Below are positions 55,142 to 64,000 of a stretch of 64,000 nucleotides of DNA, piece by piece. The translations under genes were made by a program, and so were the position numbers. Source of the DNA: Spirobacillus cienkowskii (lineage in GTDB: Bacteria > Bdellovibrionota_B > Oligoflexia > Silvanigrellales > Silvanigrellaceae); NCBI RefSeq assembly GCF_037081835.1, contig NZ_CP146516.1:1511501-1575500 (forward strand), written 5' to 3'. Each line of letters opens with the position of its first letter. Positions within the stretch are counted from its first letter, which is position 1. The notes beneath the pieces were generated by a model. It saw only the letters and a program-made list of their open reading frames with translations, ran no database searches and was not told where the DNA came from.

Positions 55142-56800
55142 ATGAAGAATCTGCGCAACCAATTTCAAATGAGTGCAGAACAGCAATCCACTGACGGTAT
55201 TGTCTCTCATATGTTAATGGGTTTTGTGGAACGAAAAATTTCTCCACAAACCATTGCTGATGTTCTACGTGCACAAATTTTTGAATCCAATGTGCCTTCT
55301 TATCTTTTAAATACAGCAACCTGTAATGGCATTTTAGAAGCCGTTACGCATGCAAATTCAACCGAAGATTGCAGTGATTTGGTATTTTACCTCGCAACGC
55401 ATCCCCAATTTCCGGAATTCTTATCATTTAAATCAGCGACAGGATCACTACGCGTGTTATTACGGTATGTGCAAAAAAATTTTCAACACGACTCACACAA
55501 TCCTTTAAAAATTGATAAAATGATTGAAGTATTATCTGAGAAAGTTTTATCTTTTTTTCATTCTCGAAAGCCTATAGACTTAAATGACAAGGCAAGCTTA
55601 ACTGCTGCAATTAAAATGACCAATCCTTTTTTATCAAAAATGATGAGAAACTCGAGTAATTTTCAGCATCTTCGTTTTATGCTTATGTCGCCAAACGACT
55701 ACATTAATGATACAACAGTTGCAACAATAAGGCCAGAACCTTTAGAAATGATAAATATAATACTCAAATCTACAGATGACCATTTGCATCACAACGGCAC
55801 TTTTTATTATAAAACAAATCCAACACTCATTGGCACAACTGGTCGTATTAAACATCTCAACACCGTATTAGACATTATCAAATCAAATAAGCTATCTGAA
55901 TTTAAAATTGGCTTTATTATAGAATGGTTATTTGAAAAGGCTTTAGTTGAAACCATTTTACACGAAGACAACTACGACAATTATACGCGCGCTATCATAA
56001 CAGCTACAGAAAATAGCACCACTCATGTACAAATAATACGAGGACTTATAAAAGCAATTCAAAAAGATTTTTCATTTATTAACTCTCATCCACTTCAAAA
56101 AATAAAAGAAAATAGTGAAAATTTATTTGAAAAAGCAACACTTTTGACTCAATGCATTTTTCCTGTGTTAGAGACATTAACAGAAAAAGACAGTCAATAT
56201 GTGTCTAAATACATTGCCAATTGGGCAATAGAAATGCCAATTAATAATGAAGAAAGTCGTTTTTTTAAACGCTTTCACTGGCGATGGATTCGCTCTCTTG
56301 CATCACACATTTGGGATGCAAGCCTAAGAGAACCACCTAAATGGGTAATTGAGGGTGGTAGCAAGTATTGTGCAACCATATTTCAAATCGCACCAGCATT
56401 ATGGTTACAAGAATACTCTTCCTCATTACTCGAAAAAGTGTATCGAGAAACTTTGCAAGATAATTTTGAACCCTCAACACCACACATTGATTACGTAGAA
56501 TTTCTTGCTCGTTCAATGAGAAAAAAGTCACCTTTCTTTGCTAGCAGAACAGAATCATTATATGCCCTCAAACTTTTATCAAGATTAACACGCTCAGAAA
56601 CACAACAGTTCACCAGTGCTGAAGCCAGATTTCAATCTTTACTTCATAATATTAATCATCAACAAGAATTATCAGGAGAGTATGCTCTTTGGAAAGAGAT
56701 TTTATTAAACAGCGATTTTGAAAATAATTTAGGACTCAATTCTGTTTCACGAGCTCTCGCAGTACTTGCAAGACTTGCTAAAGAAACAGCAAAAAAGTGA
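55142..56800 (+). CDS. Unknown 552-residue helical protein
   Basis: I do not recognise a family. From the ATG at 55142 the protein has 552 residues; an upstream start at 55061 would coincide with the pyrG start and is not favoured, as CAGGAG lies about 11 bases before 55142. There is no signal peptide or membrane segment. The sequence looks almost entirely alpha-helical, with repeated amphipathic stretches, so an alpha-solenoid-like or scaffold protein is possible. Compositional features are ordinary for this genome. It is divergent from pyrG and precedes the asparagine synthetase gene by 76 bp. Confidence 0.6.
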   Translation: MKNLRNQFQMSAEQQSTDGIVSHMLMGFVERKISPQTIADVLRAQIFESNVPSYLLNTATCNGILEAVTHANSTEDCSDLVFYLATHPQFPEFLSFKSATGSLRVLLRYVQKNFQHDSHNPLKIDKMIEVLSEKVLSFFHSRKPIDLNDKASLTAAIKMTNPFLSKMMRNSSNFQHLRFMLMSPNDYINDTTVATIRPEPLEMINIILKSTDDHLHHNGTFYYKTNPTLIGTTGRIKHLNTVLDIIKSNKLSEFKIGFIIEWLFEKALVETILHEDNYDNYTRAIITATENSTTHVQIIRGLIKAIQKDFSFINSHPLQKIKENSENLFEKATLLTQCIFPVLETLTEKDSQYVSKYIANWAIEMPINNEESRFFKRFHWRWIRSLASHIWDASLREPPKWVIEGGSKYCATIFQIAPALWLQEYSSSLLEKVYRETLQDNFEPSTPHIDYVEFLARSMRKKSPFFASRTESLYALKLLSRLTRSETQQFTSAEARFQSLLHNINHQQELSGEYALWKEILLNSDFENNLGLNSVSRALAVLARLAKETAKK

Positions 56801-56876
56801 TCTTACCCAAATTATATTTAGTAATAAAATACAAAGCAATTATAAAAAATTGTTTTAATATGAAAAGCAGGTTAAT

Positions 56877-59006
56877 ATGTGCGGATATTCTGGAGTTATT
56901 TATACCCCAACAAGCCAATTTTTAAATCAATCTAATTTTAAAGAATATTTTTTTTCTAAAGCCGCTAGCTTAAAACATCGCGGCAGCGAACCTATGAGAA
57001 AAATGGAATTCAGCAATATTTTACTTTCTCATTTTAGGTTATCATTTCAAGACAAAGCACTAAATATTCAGCCAATGCTGAGTAAAAATAAAAAGTGGGC
57101 CATTGTTTTTAATGGTGAAATTTATAATTTTTTGAAGCTAAGACAAAAAATTTCGGTAGAGCAAGGATATAAATTTACTACGAAAAGCGATACAGAAACA
57201 ATTCTTGAAGGATTTCTTAACTACGGACTGGACATCAAAAAATATATAGAAGGTGAATATAGTTTTACGATTTTAAATACAGATGGATCTGAAATTGTTG
57301 CTATGCGTGATCCATTTGGAGTTAAGCCTCTATTTTTAGGGTTAGAAGATGTTGATACAAAAATGTTTTCTATCGCAAAAGAATCTTATGTATTCAAAAC
57401 AAAATCAATTCATTTTGCAAGTGAAATAAAAGGATTATGCACCGAAAAATCATGGGATAGAGAGGGATTTTTAAGACAGTTTGTTGGTCTTTACGAACCC
57501 ATTCGCACACCTTATCGCAATATTATACAACTGCCTCCAAACTCAATTCTTTATGCTAAAAAACAGGGTGACTTTTTCGTTGTTAAATTACAACTCACCA
57601 AATCCCCCATAAGAATGACAGAATCTAGTGGAAAAGAATCCGAAAACGAAAATGAATTATATGGTGAATTTACAAAAACTCTGCATAAATCTATAGAAAA
57701 CAGAATGCTGTCTGATGTTGAACTTGGTGTTTATTTAAGTGGCGGTGTTGATTCTAAGGTTGTTGCATTTGAAGCCTTGCAATATTATCTAAAAAAACGT
57801 CCTAAAGAGAGATTAAAGTCTTTTACTGTCAGTTTTGCAAACGAAGAATACAACGAATCCACTGAAGCACTCTCCTTTGCAAAAAAACTCAATATTATTC
57901 CAAATATTTGGAAGATCAATGAACAAAATCTTTTCTACTCTTATAAACATGCTGTTTACTATTCTGAAAATGTGCAACCTTACACAAATGGCGCCGCAAA
58001 ATGGTGGCTCAGTCGCTTTACAGCACAGCATGTTCAGGGAGTCTTAACGGGCGATGGCGCCGATGAATTGCTTTGTGGTTATCCAAGTTTTAAATATGCG
58101 AATTGGTGGAAATTTGCTCTAAGTAGTCGCCCAGAAAAAAATGTTGAAGATAAAATCAATGCCTCCCCTATTGGCACAAATTGGCGAGACAATGTGTTTC
58201 AAAAAAAATTTTCAAGTCTTGAAAAAGATCCTTGGCTTGCTGGTTCGAGTGCAGAAGGAACAGGCGAAGATTTTGTTGAAAGCTTAAAAATTTGGGGCGT
58301 CGCACACCCATTATTTAATCAAATTAAAACAATTACATTTGCAATTTTAGGGCAAGAAGAAGGCGTCAAATGGCTTGCAGAACAAAAAGAATCTGTCGCG
58401 TCTTGGTTTTCGTTTGGTTATGAAAACGAACCTGATTTTTTATCCAACCCCGATCACACTTTAATTTTGTGGCAAAATTATTTTTGCAAAACTCATCTTC
58501 CTGTGCAAGTTCTTAACTGGGTGGGTGATAGAATGGAAATGGCCAATACCCTAGAAGGACGTACTCCCTTTTTATCACGAGAAATGGGTAGTTTTATCAA
58601 AAAAATAAAAGATAATATGCTAGTGAGAGGCTTTGAAGACAAATCTATTTTACGTCGCAGTTATAGTAAAAAAATAGGGCAAAATTTTACAATGACACCA
58701 AAAAAACAATTTGGATCGCCATTTTTATTTAACGATAATAATCTAAAATCTTACTATGAGCAAATTATGACAAAAGTTAACGAAACAAAACTTTTTGATA
58801 GCAAATATGTCACTCAGCTTTATGATTTTTTAAGAAATGATTTTTCAAAAAAGAAAGCAAACGCTTATACTCTAACCCATTTAAATTCAACTTTTCAAAC
58901 ATTAATTTGCTTTTCAATAATTGATGAAAGCATTATTAAAGGCAATGTTCCTACAAGAGATATAGAATACGAAGAAAAAGTGATCAGAAATCAAAAGGCT
59001 CTTTAA
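56877..59006 (+). CDS. Asparagine synthetase, glutamine-hydrolysing (AsnB-like)
   Basis: A 709-residue protein with an N-terminal glutaminase (Cys2 in MCGYSG; LSHFRLSF; FNGEIYN; SDTETILEGF) and a C-terminal synthetase domain with the ATP pyrophosphatase loop YLSGGVDSKVVA (about 288) and LTGDGADELLCGY. It is longer than AsnB (about 550) because of a large helical insert in the synthetase domain and a C-terminal extension, so it may amidate another substrate, as AsnB-like enzymes in surface polysaccharide or natural-product clusters do. The start is fixed by Cys2. The stop overlaps that of the convergent REC-PilZ gene. Confidence 0.85.
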   Translation: MCGYSGVIYTPTSQFLNQSNFKEYFFSKAASLKHRGSEPMRKMEFSNILLSHFRLSFQDKALNIQPMLSKNKKWAIVFNGEIYNFLKLRQKISVEQGYKFTTKSDTETILEGFLNYGLDIKKYIEGEYSFTILNTDGSEIVAMRDPFGVKPLFLGLEDVDTKMFSIAKESYVFKTKSIHFASEIKGLCTEKSWDREGFLRQFVGLYEPIRTPYRNIIQLPPNSILYAKKQGDFFVVKLQLTKSPIRMTESSGKESENENELYGEFTKTLHKSIENRMLSDVELGVYLSGGVDSKVVAFEALQYYLKKRPKERLKSFTVSFANEEYNESTEALSFAKKLNIIPNIWKINEQNLFYSYKHAVYYSENVQPYTNGAAKWWLSRFTAQHVQGVLTGDGADELLCGYPSFKYANWWKFALSSRPEKNVEDKINASPIGTNWRDNVFQKKFSSLEKDPWLAGSSAEGTGEDFVESLKIWGVAHPLFNQIKTITFAILGQEEGVKWLAEQKESVASWFSFGYENEPDFLSNPDHTLILWQNYFCKTHLPVQVLNWVGDRMEMANTLEGRTPFLSREMGSFIKKIKDNMLVRGFEDKSILRRSYSKKIGQNFTMTPKKQFGSPFLFNDNNLKSYYEQIMTKVNETKLFDSKYVTQLYDFLRNDFSKKKANAYTLTHLNSTFQTLICFSIIDESIIKGNVPTRDIEYEEKVIRNQKAL

Positions 59007-60130
59007 GATCTTTTTAAAGTTACTATAATTGTTGAACTAATTGAGTTAAAATCACAAGAAATTTTAGCATTATGCAAATCAAGAATTGGCTGAATTTTAT
59101 CTTCAATCAACGCTTCGACAAAAAGCGAAGCACCACTTGGAATACATGTAAAGATGATATCTACAAATTCTGTGCTTTTTTCTTTTATTGCAATCATACA
59201 ATTAGAACCTTTAATTTCTCTCATAGGATAAACGATTTCATAGATTAACAAAGAAAAAACACTTAACATTTGCGGAGTGCGACACAAAACCTGTACTTTT
59301 TCTGATGTTGGTAACAATAATATTTCTGTTATAGTTTTTGAAATTTTTTCTTTTGCGGCACGAACAGACTGAGTTAAAATATCATTTATGTCTTCGTTTT
59401 TAAATGCTGCCAATTCAAATTGCTTTGTCCGTGTTTCATTAATAATAGGCACTAAAAAGTGTACATACTTTTCTCTTCCTTCGCTAAATTGTACACCACA
59501 TCCCATTTGCTCGCCATCCTTCGCTTCTTTTCGAACCCAAACAACTTTTCCTTTGCCTTCTATTATTTCGGTAGCCGAAAACAACAAGCGAAAATCAACA
59601 CTGTCTCCCACTGTCGGCAAGTCAGAAGTCAAAGAAGCAAAAAAACCGCCAAAACTGATATTTGTCGAAAATGTAGACACCATTCGAAGTGAGTCGCCAA
59701 ACTTAATATGCAAGCGCGAAGTCAATTCGATGCGTTCATCAAGCCTTTTTGTATACCCTTCTTTTCTTGAAAATACGGCATCTTCGACAGAATGATACAG
59801 TGACTTAATTGGCACTGGTTTTGTAAACAAAGCCCACCCACCCATTGCAATCACCACTTCAGGTGTGAGTTGGCTATTTTGTTCTGCAAGAAGAATCGCA
59901 ACTGGCGGGGCTTCCTTACCAGAAAATTGTTTTAACGCATCATAAAAATCAAAAAAATTCCCGTCAGATTGCAGGTGGTCAGCCACAATGACGTCGGGTT
60001 TTTCTTTTTTACAGAGAACATCAGCATCTTTTAAAGAATTTGCCTCAAAAACTTCATACCCCTGTTGCTTAAATTCAGAACAAATTGACTTTGTAAATTT
60101 ATTATCTTGACTGACAGCAAGAAATTTCAC
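59003..60130 (-). CDS. Receiver-like domain fused to PilZ (c-di-GMP) domain
   Basis: A 375-residue protein. The receiver-like N-terminus (about 1-120) has Asp51 in VIVADH and Lys104 in FTKPV, but the first acidic pair is reduced to one Asp in SQDNKF. The PilZ domain (about 127-235) has the c-di-GMP binding motifs R-x3-R (RLDER, 129-133) and N-x-S-x-x-G (NISFGG, 157-162), both intact. The C-terminal third (about 245-375) resembles the dimerisation/ATPase part of kinases only loosely. It probably responds to c-di-GMP and controls surface behaviour. It stands alone. Confidence 0.8.
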   Translation of the reverse strand: MKFLAVSQDNKFTKSICSEFKQQGYEVFEANSLKDADVLCKKEKPDVIVADHLQSDGNFFDFYDALKQFSGKEAPPVAILLAEQNSQLTPEVVIAMGGWALFTKPVPIKSLYHSVEDAVFSRKEGYTKRLDERIELTSRLHIKFGDSLRMVSTFSTNISFGGFFASLTSDLPTVGDSVDFRLLFSATEIIEGKGKVVWVRKEAKDGEQMGCGVQFSEGREKYVHFLVPIINETRTKQFELAAFKNEDINDILTQSVRAAKEKISKTITEILLLPTSEKVQVLCRTPQMLSVFSLLIYEIVYPMREIKGSNCMIAIKEKSTEFVDIIFTCIPSGASLFVEALIEDKIQPILDLHNAKISCDFNSISSTIIVTLKRS

Positions 60131-60201
60131 TAGTATCCTCCTTTACAAAGCAAACACAAGGTTTGTTTTGTAAAAACACTACATATAACAGGAACTCTCA
60201 T

Positions 60202-60873
60202 ATGGATTTCGTCTCTTTCTTGATCGATCAAAACTCATCTCTAGGCGCATCCATGTCGTACCTTTTTAACACGTTTGTTTCTGTGTTTGTCATGGTCGAT
60301 CCCCTAGCAGCAATTCCAGTGTATCTTCTTCTGACAGAACGTTTCACTCCTAGCGATGTCAAAAAAACACGACGAAAAGCAATCATTGTTGCGTCTTCTA
60401 TTTTATTAGTGTTTGCCGTAACAGGCATGGGTGTCTTAAATCTTTTTGGAATTTCAATATCTGCGCTACGGATTGCAGGTGGGATTTTGTTGTTAAAATT
60501 TGCTTTAGAACACATGATGGGTTCATCAGAAAAGATCAAACATGAAGAAGAAGATGAAAGCCTCCATAAAGATGACATCTCCATTGTGCCTCTTGCTATG
60601 CCCCTCCTTGCTGAACCTGGAGCAATTTCAACAATCGTTGTGCAATCCACTAAAGCAAACAATGTTCTTTATTTCTGTTTATTAATTATTGCAATTTTGC
60701 TTGTGATGTGGGTTTCTGCCTTAATTTTAAAATCAAGCCAGTATCTTTTTCGCCTCCTTGGTAAAACAGGTTTAAACCTCATGGGACGATTGGTTGGAAT
60801 TCTCATTGCAGCCATTGCCATTGAATTTGTGATCACAGGCCTCAGAGACTCTTTTCCTGGGCTTTGGAAATAA
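60202..60873 (+). CDS. MarC family integral membrane protein
   Basis: A 223-residue inner-membrane protein with about six hydrophobic segments and MarC features: FVSVFVMVDPLAAIPVYLLLT near the start, ISALRIAGGILLLKFA in the middle, then PLAMPLLAEPGAISTIVV and GLNLMGRLVGILIAAIAIEFVITGL at the end. The function of the family is not established; the link to antibiotic resistance was not confirmed for E. coli MarC. The ATG at 60202 follows AGGAACTCTCAT; an earlier ATG at 60163 is less likely. Confidence 0.88.
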   Translation: MDFVSFLIDQNSSLGASMSYLFNTFVSVFVMVDPLAAIPVYLLLTERFTPSDVKKTRRKAIIVASSILLVFAVTGMGVLNLFGISISALRIAGGILLLKFALEHMMGSSEKIKHEEEDESLHKDDISIVPLAMPLLAEPGAISTIVVQSTKANNVLYFCLLIIAILLVMWVSALILKSSQYLFRLLGKTGLNLMGRLVGILIAAIAIEFVITGLRDSFPGLWK

Positions 60874-61066
60874 CACACCGTCTCTATTTTACGTCATAGG
60901 CCATCAATTGAAATATCTTTCCCTCCTTGTTGTTTTAAAAGTTTAATATTGCTAACCTAAAAGTCTCAGAAACCAATAACCCACAGCATTATGAGCTAGC
61001 CTCAAACCTGATGTTGAGTAAAAATATACTAAATATTTGAACTGTGGTTTTTATACGAGGTGATAA

Positions 61067-61843
61067 ATGAGACGGTTTTTATCAAAATTTTTTTTAATTT
61101 CGATTGCAATTATCCTTAACTTGACAGCTCATTCCGATGACAAAAAGACAATTAAATTTGAAACTGACATTTGGTGTCCCTATACCTGCGATGAAAAAAC
61201 AACCCAGCTAAAAGGTTACGTTATTGATATGGCAGAAGAAATTTTTGCAAAACACAATATTAAATTTACTCATAGCCTGATTCCTTGGGCACGCGCCATA
61301 AAACGAGCAGAAAAAGGCGAAGTCGACGCAGTTGGTGCTGCATACAAAGAAGGACGAGAAGGTTACCTTGTTTTCCCAAAAGAAGAATTTGCCATGAGTA
61401 TCAACAAATTCTATGTGCTAAAAGAAAATAATTGGATGTATAAAAACCCAGAATCTTTAAATAATACAATACTAGGCATTGTACTTGGTTATGTTTATGG
61501 AGGTGGTGTGGGCATTTTAAATCAAAATTCCAAAAAGATTATGCCCTCTGGAGGAGAAAATGCTTTTGAAAGAAACTTGGACAAATTAATCAGAAAAGAA
61601 ATTAATGCCACAATTGAAGAAAGCTATGTGGCACAATATACAATCAAACAACTAAAATTACAAGATAAAGTAAAAGAAGCAGGGAGTTTTGGAGTCAAAA
61701 AAGGGATTTACATTGGCTTTTCTAAAGCACTACCAGATTCTGAAAGATATGCACAAATGCTGTCTGATGGAATTAAAGAACTTAAAAAAAATGGGCGGTT
61801 TGAAAAAATCTTAAAAAAATACAATCTCAAAGTAGAAAAATAA
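61067..61843 (+). CDS. Periplasmic amino-acid-binding-like protein (SBP family 3)
   Basis: A 258-residue protein with a signal peptide (about 1-23). The mature domain follows the family 3 layout: IKFETDIWCPYTC, GYVIDMAEEIFAKHNIKFTHSLIPWARAIKRAEKGEVDAVGA, and late KKGIYIGFSKALPDSERYAQMLSDGIKELKKNGRFEKIL. The PWARA and KGEVDA segments are typical of members found without an ABC permease. No permease or ATPase gene is adjacent, so it may be an orphan receptor or part of a non-ABC sensing protein. It runs tail to tail with the second rlmN. Confidence 0.82.
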   Translation: MRRFLSKFFLISIAIILNLTAHSDDKKTIKFETDIWCPYTCDEKTTQLKGYVIDMAEEIFAKHNIKFTHSLIPWARAIKRAEKGEVDAVGAAYKEGREGYLVFPKEEFAMSINKFYVLKENNWMYKNPESLNNTILGIVLGYVYGGGVGILNQNSKKIMPSGGENAFERNLDKLIRKEINATIEESYVAQYTIKQLKLQDKVKEAGSFGVKKGIYIGFSKALPDSERYAQMLSDGIKELKKNGRFEKILKKYNLKVEK

Positions 61844-61854
61844 ATTTTTACCCA

Positions 61855-62967
61855 CTAAGACTTTTCTGCCAAATATTCTCGCCGACGTGCTAATGCCACA
61901 GTGCGTGGCGCAAGATGCAATTCATCTTTACGTTTTGCTGCCAGCTGTCCACATGCTGCACTCACATCTTGCCCACGACTATACCGAATTGGCGCAGGAA
62001 TAGAACGCGCTGTCAAATACTTTTGAAATTCTTTCATTCGGATCTCATCTGTTGCAATCATATTGTTTGCTCCAGGATGCGGATTCATAGGAATAAGATT
62101 AACCTTAGCCTTTAACCCATGTAAAAATTTAACAAGCTTTTTGGCATGTAAAATAGAGTCATTGACCTGATTGATTAAAACATACTCAAACGTAATACCA
62201 TGACGTGTATGAATAGGATAATTGAGTAACGTTTCTTTTAATTCTTGCAAAGAATACTTTCTGTTAACAGGCATCATTTGCGAGCGCAACGCCTCGTCTG
62301 CCGAATGCAATGAAATTGCTAACGCAACAGGAACGTCGTGGCCGAGTTTTTGAATTTCAGGAATTAATCCAGACGTCGAAACTGTGACTTTATGTTTAGA
62401 AAGCCCAAATAATTTTGGATCAAGAAAAACTTTACATGCGCTCACAACATTTTGATAATTATCTAGCGGCTCACCCATTCCCATAAAAACAATATTTGTG
62501 ACTTTTCTGTTTAATATATTTTTTTCAATTAATCTTTTATTTGCAATAACAACTTGAAATAAAATTTCGCCCATTGTCAAATTACGCGTAAACCCCATTT
62601 TACCTGTTTGGCAAAACGTACACGCCATCCGACAACCAACTTGACTACTCACGCATAAAGTCACTCTATTATCAGACGGCATTAATACACATTCCGCAAA
62701 CAAACCATCATGCAATTTAAGCAAAATTTTTTCACTTCCATCTTGAGATGGGAGTGAAGTATCAATGCTTGGCAACTGCCAATTAAAATGTGTACTCAAT
62801 AGCTCACGCAGTTTTTGCGGTAAGTTTGTAAAAGTGCTTGGCTGAAACTGATGGCGGATATACATCCAATCCATAATTTGCTTAGCACGAAAAACAGGTT
62901 CTCCCTGAGTTTGGCACCATGCACCCCAATCCGCTTCATTCATATTTAGAGCTAACGATAAAGTCAT
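61855..62967 (-). CDS. rlmN: 23S rRNA/tRNA adenine-C2 methyltransferase RlmN (second copy)
   Basis: A 370-residue radical-SAM enzyme closest to the RlmN consensus: GEPVFRAKQIMDWMY, SQDGSEKILLKL, TLCVSSQVGC (upstream Cys), GCRMACTFCQTGKMGFTRNLT (CX3CX2C), MGMGEPLDN, SLHSADE and AACGQLAAK with the acceptor Cys. It methylates C2 of A2503 in 23S rRNA and A37 of certain tRNAs. It follows the alpha/beta hydrolase gene by 6 bp. This copy is more likely than 3613-4689 to be the ancestral RlmN. Confidence 0.92.
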   Translation of the reverse strand: MTLSLALNMNEADWGAWCQTQGEPVFRAKQIMDWMYIRHQFQPSTFTNLPQKLRELLSTHFNWQLPSIDTSLPSQDGSEKILLKLHDGLFAECVLMPSDNRVTLCVSSQVGCRMACTFCQTGKMGFTRNLTMGEILFQVVIANKRLIEKNILNRKVTNIVFMGMGEPLDNYQNVVSACKVFLDPKLFGLSKHKVTVSTSGLIPEIQKLGHDVPVALAISLHSADEALRSQMMPVNRKYSLQELKETLLNYPIHTRHGITFEYVLINQVNDSILHAKKLVKFLHGLKAKVNLIPMNPHPGANNMIATDEIRMKEFQKYLTARSIPAPIRYSRGQDVSAACGQLAAKRKDELHLAPRTVALARRREYLAEKS

Positions 62968-62973
62968 ACAAAC

Positions 62974-63888
62974 CTAACTTAAAAAAGTACAAATATCAGA
63001 AACAAATAAATCGGGCTCTTCGATAAGAATCAAATGACCGACGTCTTTATAAACAATTAACGACGAATTTTTAATATGATCTTGTAAATAATAGGAGTTG
63101 GCTAAGGGAACAACAGCGTCAGCATCTCCTGAAATAACTAATGTTTTTGTAAAAATCTTAGATAGTAAAGACTCTCCATCAAAGTTTGAAGCTACTTTTA
63201 ATTGCATTTGTGCTGCATCTAAAACAGAGTCTCCCACTTTTTCACGATTTTTGACAAGTGTTTTGCACATCATTTCAAATAACAAAGGAGAATTCTTTAA
63301 AAAACGCTCTCCAAAATAATTTTTCATGTAATTTTTTGTTGAATCTAAAGAGACATAATAATCTTTAAATTGCATCACACTTGAATGGGATTTCCCTTGC
63401 GGCCAAACGCGACTTTGGCCGCCTGCAGTTGTACTCACTAAAATAAGTGCATCAACTTGCGGACAATGCGCTGCGAGGGTTTGCGCAATCATCCCACCCA
63501 TACTAATTCCAAGTGCCGAAAATGCGTTTAACTCTAAAGAGCGGCAATAGAATGCGGCCAATGCAGCAACATCTTTTGCCATTCTAAAAACAGTCAACTC
63601 TTGCGCTTTCTCTGTAACTATCGTTTGTCCACAATAACGATTATCGAGTGCAAGAGTCGCTAAGCTAGGATTTAAGCTATGAATTTTTTTACGAAAAGCT
63701 CTAAAATCGAGATAGTTGCGTTGAAAACCGTTTATCAGAACAAGGAGCTTATTGCATTGAACTGTTGATGGCTGAAAATCAAATGCAATACGCGCACCTT
63801 CAAAATCAAGATACTGCACACCGGGTTCAGCTTTCAGATCTGATTGAGACACAGTCACAGAAATTGAAGAAAAATCAAACTGCTCCAA
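62974..63888 (-). CDS. Alpha/beta hydrolase
   Basis: A 304-residue protein with the lipase/esterase core: nucleophile Ser in ALGISMGGMIAQTLAA, acid in SGDADAVVPL and His in DVGHLILIEEPD. No signal peptide is expected with this start. I place the start at a TTG at 63888, because the frame further upstream overlaps the end of the prs gene by 70 or more bases and its first 28 residues look like chance translation. The exact start is uncertain. The substrate is unknown. Confidence 0.75.
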   Translation of the reverse strand: MEQFDFSSISVTVSQSDLKAEPGVQYLDFEGARIAFDFQPSTVQCNKLLVLINGFQRNYLDFRAFRKKIHSLNPSLATLALDNRYCGQTIVTEKAQELTVFRMAKDVAALAAFYCRSLELNAFSALGISMGGMIAQTLAAHCPQVDALILVSTTAGGQSRVWPQGKSHSSVMQFKDYYVSLDSTKNYMKNYFGERFLKNSPLLFEMMCKTLVKNREKVGDSVLDAAQMQLKVASNFDGESLLSKIFTKTLVISGDADAVVPLANSYYLQDHIKNSSLIVYKDVGHLILIEEPDLFVSDICTFLS

Positions 63889-63898
63889 GAGAATAAAC

Positions 63899-64000
63899 CT
63901 ATATAAAAAGATTACTAATAGAATCTGAGTTATGGATTCTACGGATAGCCTTACCAAGTAGCTCAGAAACACTCAATACTTGAATTTTAGAGCACGTTGC
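63899..64000 (-). CDS. prs: Ribose-phosphate pyrophosphokinase, C-terminal end
   Basis: Only the last 33 codons and the stop are visible. They read KIQVLSVSELLGKAIRRIHN and end in SNLFI, the usual C-terminus of PRPP synthetase, which makes phosphoribosyl pyrophosphate for nucleotides. The gene continues beyond base 64000. It is followed after 10 bp by the alpha/beta hydrolase. Confidence 0.85.
   Translation of the reverse strand, partial: ATCSKIQVLSVSELLGKAIRRIHNSDSISNLFI

Noticed and set aside
60874-61066. Possible small gene or riboswitch before the binding-protein gene
   Set aside because: No frame with a ribosome site and no stable conserved-looking structure could be recognised in this 193-bp stretch.

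Overview
The window is AT-rich DNA from a Gram-negative bacterium. It encodes a TonB-like protein, ExbB/ExbD proteins, a LolC/E-type permease, several lipoproteins, a predicted outer-membrane protein and a Tat-exported enzyme. The low GC, many sensory and receiver proteins, the alanine/proline-rich CheA and the gene mix would fit an AT-rich member of Bdellovibrionota/Oligoflexia (for example Silvanigrellales). That placement is inference; no rRNA or other marker was available to test it.

Layout. 1-16.1 kb is mostly housekeeping: the N-terminal part of glycerol kinase, nagZ overlapping a tonB-like gene, an rlmN-dusB RNA-modification pair, a DUF4301 protein with an unknown partner, a DMT exporter, a GCS2-type glutamate-cysteine ligase, exbB-exbD, an aldo/keto reductase with a LolC/E-like permease, and clpB. 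16.1-18.26 kb is an accessory island. It holds a promoter overlapped by a perfect 9-bp inverted repeat, a DUF3800 gene, a translationally coupled small gene resembling RelE/EndoU-like nucleases, and, on the opposite strand, a predicted structured small RNA of about 60 nt. The terminator of that RNA lies inside the end of the small gene, and about 0.6 kb without genes follows. This is the best candidate in the window for an undescribed system.

18.3-23.8 kb carries metabolism: a GH15 glucosidase, an Asp/Glu racemase-like protein and a fused E1 alpha-beta 2-oxoacid dehydrogenase. 23.8-31.8 kb holds an SprT-like protein and a coupled operon cheA-cheW-lipoprotein-lipoprotein, then maf and yggS. 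31.8-41.2 kb holds a full-length MRP-like ABC protein with degraded ATPase motifs, a REC-TPR protein, priA, a HAD phosphatase, an HPt protein and a polysaccharide deacetylase. 41.2-46.6 kb is an exopolysaccharide operon (GT2 synthase, deacetylase-like membrane protein, outer-membrane protein). Its synthase gene is split by an intact IS982-type element; removing the element and one 8-bp target copy restores a 446-codon frame exactly.

46.7-64 kb contains a response regulator with a GH18 enzyme, a thioesterase, a Tat-exported dienelactone-hydrolase-like protein, a pyrG-hemL-dtd-histidine kinase operon, an unknown 550-residue protein, an asparagine synthetase, a REC-PilZ protein, a MarC protein, a periplasmic binding protein, a second rlmN, an alpha/beta hydrolase and the last codons of a ribose-phosphate pyrophosphokinase gene.

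No rRNA, tRNA or CRISPR array was seen. Several start codons are GTG or TTG, chosen from Shine-Dalgarno spacing.
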